A stretch of DNA of 64,000 nucleotides from CAWBVG01 sp963792175 (lineage in GTDB: Bacteria > Acidobacteriota > Vicinamibacteria > Vicinamibacterales > CAVVIG01): positions 84,259 to 148,258 of the forward strand of contig CAWBVG010000014.1 in NCBI GenBank assembly GCA_963792175.1, given 5' to 3'. Positions 61,977-64,000 of the stretch are shown piece after piece (position 1 is the first letter of the stretch; every line of letters starts with the position of its first letter). The translations under genes were made by a program, and so were the position numbers. Under the pieces are notes generated by a model, which did not search any database, was not told where the DNA came from, and saw only the letters and a program-made list of their open reading frames with translations.

Positions 61977-62748
61977 GACTGTAACCGCCGGACCGAGAAC
62001 AACGCCCCAATAGGGAGATAAGCCAAGTCACCGGGTTGCCGATTCAAGTAAATATATCGATACGTTCTCCCGTCCAGAGTATCCCAGCGATAGGGAATGG
62101 CCATTCGGCGGGCGTACCATCACTGATACCACGGGCTACCAATTTCATCTGGATTTGACAAGTCCAGCTGTGGAACGCCGTTATGGAACTTTGGAATGAA
62201 TATCATCGCATCACGGAACTGGATTACGAAGCGGGTTACCGGATCTGGCGTAATTCGCCTTCGAGAATCTGACGATGTATGACGGAAATATCGAAATCGT
62301 TCTTAGGATCCGGGTTTGGGATAGCTAAAAGTGGAGTTGCCAGACCGCCGCGGTTGTTGTCACGAACGATACACTGAAGGCGAGCCCGAACAGTGTCGCC
62401 CTGCGCACATGTCCGGCTGATAAGCTTCACCGCGTATAGCGGGACCAGTATGAGGACGAATGCGCCTGTAAGCTTGACCAATGCGGTACTGCCGCAGTAA
62501 GCAATGCCCCAGATGACCCATACAAACAATGATGCTCGAGTTGCGTTGAGTGCGCGCGAATACAAATCAACAAATACCAATATCGATAACAGACACAATG
62601 TGATCAATATACTATCTGACAATGCAAAGTGTGCCTGGCTCAGCAAGGCGTTATCAAGAGCAACGGCTACTGACAGTGTGAATGCGAGAAAGTCACCGGC
62701 CACAACGGCACGAAGAATGAGGAATACCAAAACAGGTATGCTGCTCAT
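61973..62748 (-). pseudogene. remnant of a membrane glycosyltransferase (PMT/ArnT-like)
   Basis: From ATG 62748 about 170 residues with several membrane spans (VLVFLILRAVVAGDFLAF, LLSQAHFALSDSILITLCLL, LTGAFVLILVPLYAVKLI); the LSQAHFALSD segment is typical of dolichyl-phosphate-mannose-type transferases. After 62236 the sense continues in another frame (VTRFVIQFRDAMIFIPKFHN), then an in-frame TGA, then YRWDTLDGRTYRYIYL, and it is cut by IS copy 2. N-terminal part is missing too. Lower GC than its surroundings. Confidence 0.65.
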
Positions 62749-62883
62749 GCACGACCTCTATCCCTCGAAGGAAGCTCTCGACGGTGCCCTCGCCTCCGGG
62801 AGCGTGGATGGGACGCCCGAGACGCTCGACCAACTGGACTCGAGCTCCTCGTCACCCTGGGCGCGAGCGTGGGACGGTCATGA
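62740..62883 (+). pseudogene. C-terminal fragment of an SRPBCC/AHSA1-type protein
   Basis: Plus strand: MLLMHDLYPSKEALDGALAS, GSVDGTPETLDQL, then in a shifted frame LELLVTLGASVGRS and TGA at 62883. This matches the last helix region of activator-of-Hsp90-like SRPBCC proteins (YPSKEARDAVL...). The 5' part is absent; it abuts the glycosyltransferase remnant. Confidence 0.5.
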
Positions 62884-64000
62884 AGTCGTGGCTCTCGCGG
62901 TCGGCCTCCTCGCTCTCGATCTTGGCGGCGAACCGGTACACCCTTCGGTTCAGCGACGTGGCCTGCCTGCAGAACCGTAGCGCCTGCGCCGCTACGGCTG
63001 GGTGACCACCCGCCCACACTCCCCGATCGGCGCGATCCGCGTCCTCCACTTTCCATTCGACCCGAAGTACTGCTGGGCTGGCGAAGGCACAGTCACTCGT
63101 GGTGGGGTCCGCCGAGACGGATGAGAAGTCGCCGAATCGCACGGTGTTGAACGGATCAACAGGACCTGACGTATTGCCGCCCGTCGCGTAGATCGTTCCC
63201 ACTCCGAAGAGATTCTTGATGGGCTGGCCAGCGTCGACGGCCACGGCCACGGCCGCCGTGGAGGTCTTGGCCACTACAGCGTCGGTGAAGGCCCAGGTGA
63301 GGTAGACGGTTTCCCGCAGCGGCGAGAAGCCCACCGTGAGGGACGGGTTGAAGTCGTCGCTGAACGGGGTACGGTTCGCCTCCGCGATGCTGAGGGTGGC
63401 GTTGGCGCAGATTGATCGCACCGTATCGCACGGTAGGAAATGTCTCCTCATCCATGACGTGGGTGAACCAGATCCTCGTGCCATCGAAGGGCGGGCGAGG
63501 AGGTGATGTTGCCGTCGGACGAGTCGACCTTGACGCTGCTTCCGGGCTGCTTGGCCTCTGACTCGGCGCCGAGAAGGGACTGGAGAAGCTCCTCGACGCC
63601 AGCACCGGGCCGAAGGGCGTCGGCACCAGCACATAGAGCTTGTAGCCCGTGCCGGGAACCGCGGCGAGGAAGAAGCTCAATGGACTGTCGACCATGGGCT
63701 GGCCCGCGTGCGTCACCGGAGCGGTGAGCGAGTCCACGGTGAAGTAAGGGAAGTCGACGTGCTGGGCCGCGTAGATTGGTGCCTTCGGGATGACAAACGC
63801 GATGAAGAACTGCCCGCAACTCCCGGGGTGCAAGCAGTTCCTCGTCGAGAGCAGCAACGAGCGCGTGTCCTGCGCGAGCATGGGAAAGTCGAGGAACGTG
63901 CCGGCTGGGGTAGCGTCTCCATGGAATGTCATGCGGAACGTGTTCCACGTGCCGCAGGGATTGTCGCTCTGGGTCGCCGCGACCCACAACGCCGGCGTGT
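62852..64000 (-). CDS. extracellular hypothetical protein, partial and frameshifted
   Basis: Enters from the right edge. Readable segments in order: LWVAATQSDNPCGTWNTFRM, FIAFVIPKAPIYAAQHVDFP, SFFLAAVPGTGYKLYVLVPT, FDGTRIWFTHVMDEETFPTV, ICANATLSIAEANRTPFSDD, SLTVGFSPLRETVYLTWAFT. They lie in three frames, with shifts near 63600 and 63470 (unclear type) and at 63417 (CG loss). The pattern suggests a secreted beta-propeller-like protein. Its end beyond ~63000 is uncertain. Confidence 0.5.

Overview
The window is GC-rich, tightly packed bacterial chromosome, most likely an uncultured soil member of the Acidobacteriota (Vicinamibacteria-like). That assignment is an inference from gene content: secreted S55 (SpoIVB-type) peptidase, TIGR03790-type protein, ECF sigma/anti-sigma pair, large sigma-54 activators, and several families of short intergenic repeats. 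No rRNA or marker tree is available to confirm it.

Layout. 1-7737 (minus strand): an aromatic amino acid operon, aroDE-trpE-trpG-trpD-trpC-trpF-trpB-trpA, preceded by a classical ribosome-mediated trp attenuator: a leader peptide with the run WRWYW, an antiterminator segment and a strong intrinsic terminator. 7739-17515: secreted S55 peptidase, beta-propeller protein, sigma/anti-sigma pair, TPR protein, degenerate sigma-54 AAA protein and a TIGR03790-TPR protein. 17949-21422: a 1157-residue multidomain sigma-54 activator. 21498-33252: housekeeping genes (aroC, def-fmt-rsmB, PASTA protein, rpe, thioesterase, epimerase, BamD-like lipoprotein, pgsA, sugar nucleotidyltransferase, phosphomannomutase). 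33341-38403: tRNA-Gly(CCC) followed by a decayed secreted repeat protein of lower GC and small secreted proteins. 39144-41088: KdpDE-like two-component pair. 41203-45798: TetR regulator with palindromic operators and a molybdenum hydroxylase of the 4-hydroxybenzoyl-CoA reductase type (C-A-B order). 45807-53721: TPP enzyme, deoC, rpiB, hpt, amidohydrolase, upp, citrate-synthase-like protein and pirin.

53810-64000: from tRNA-Val(CAC) onward the sequence becomes an accessory island. It has two related IS elements with recognisable terminal inverted repeats, gene remnants (LysR, glycosyltransferase, SRPBCC, half a tRNA-Ser) and an unusual set of very small Cys-rich zinc-ribbon-type proteins, two of which are paralogues. 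This set is the best candidate here for an undescribed gene group.

Sequence quality. At least 17 otherwise intact genes or segments carry frameshifts that are all explained by loss of one CG dinucleotide inside a short CG/GC run. Restoring the two bases gives family-like protein, and for upp exactly the usual 208-residue length. I treat these as systematic consensus errors, not pseudogenes. A few others (near 33.5-34.9 kb, 47.49 kb, 56.4 kb, 62-64 kb) are +1 or -1 changes and may be real decay or assembly trouble in repeats. Coordinates of frameshifted genes below span the whole reconstructed gene.
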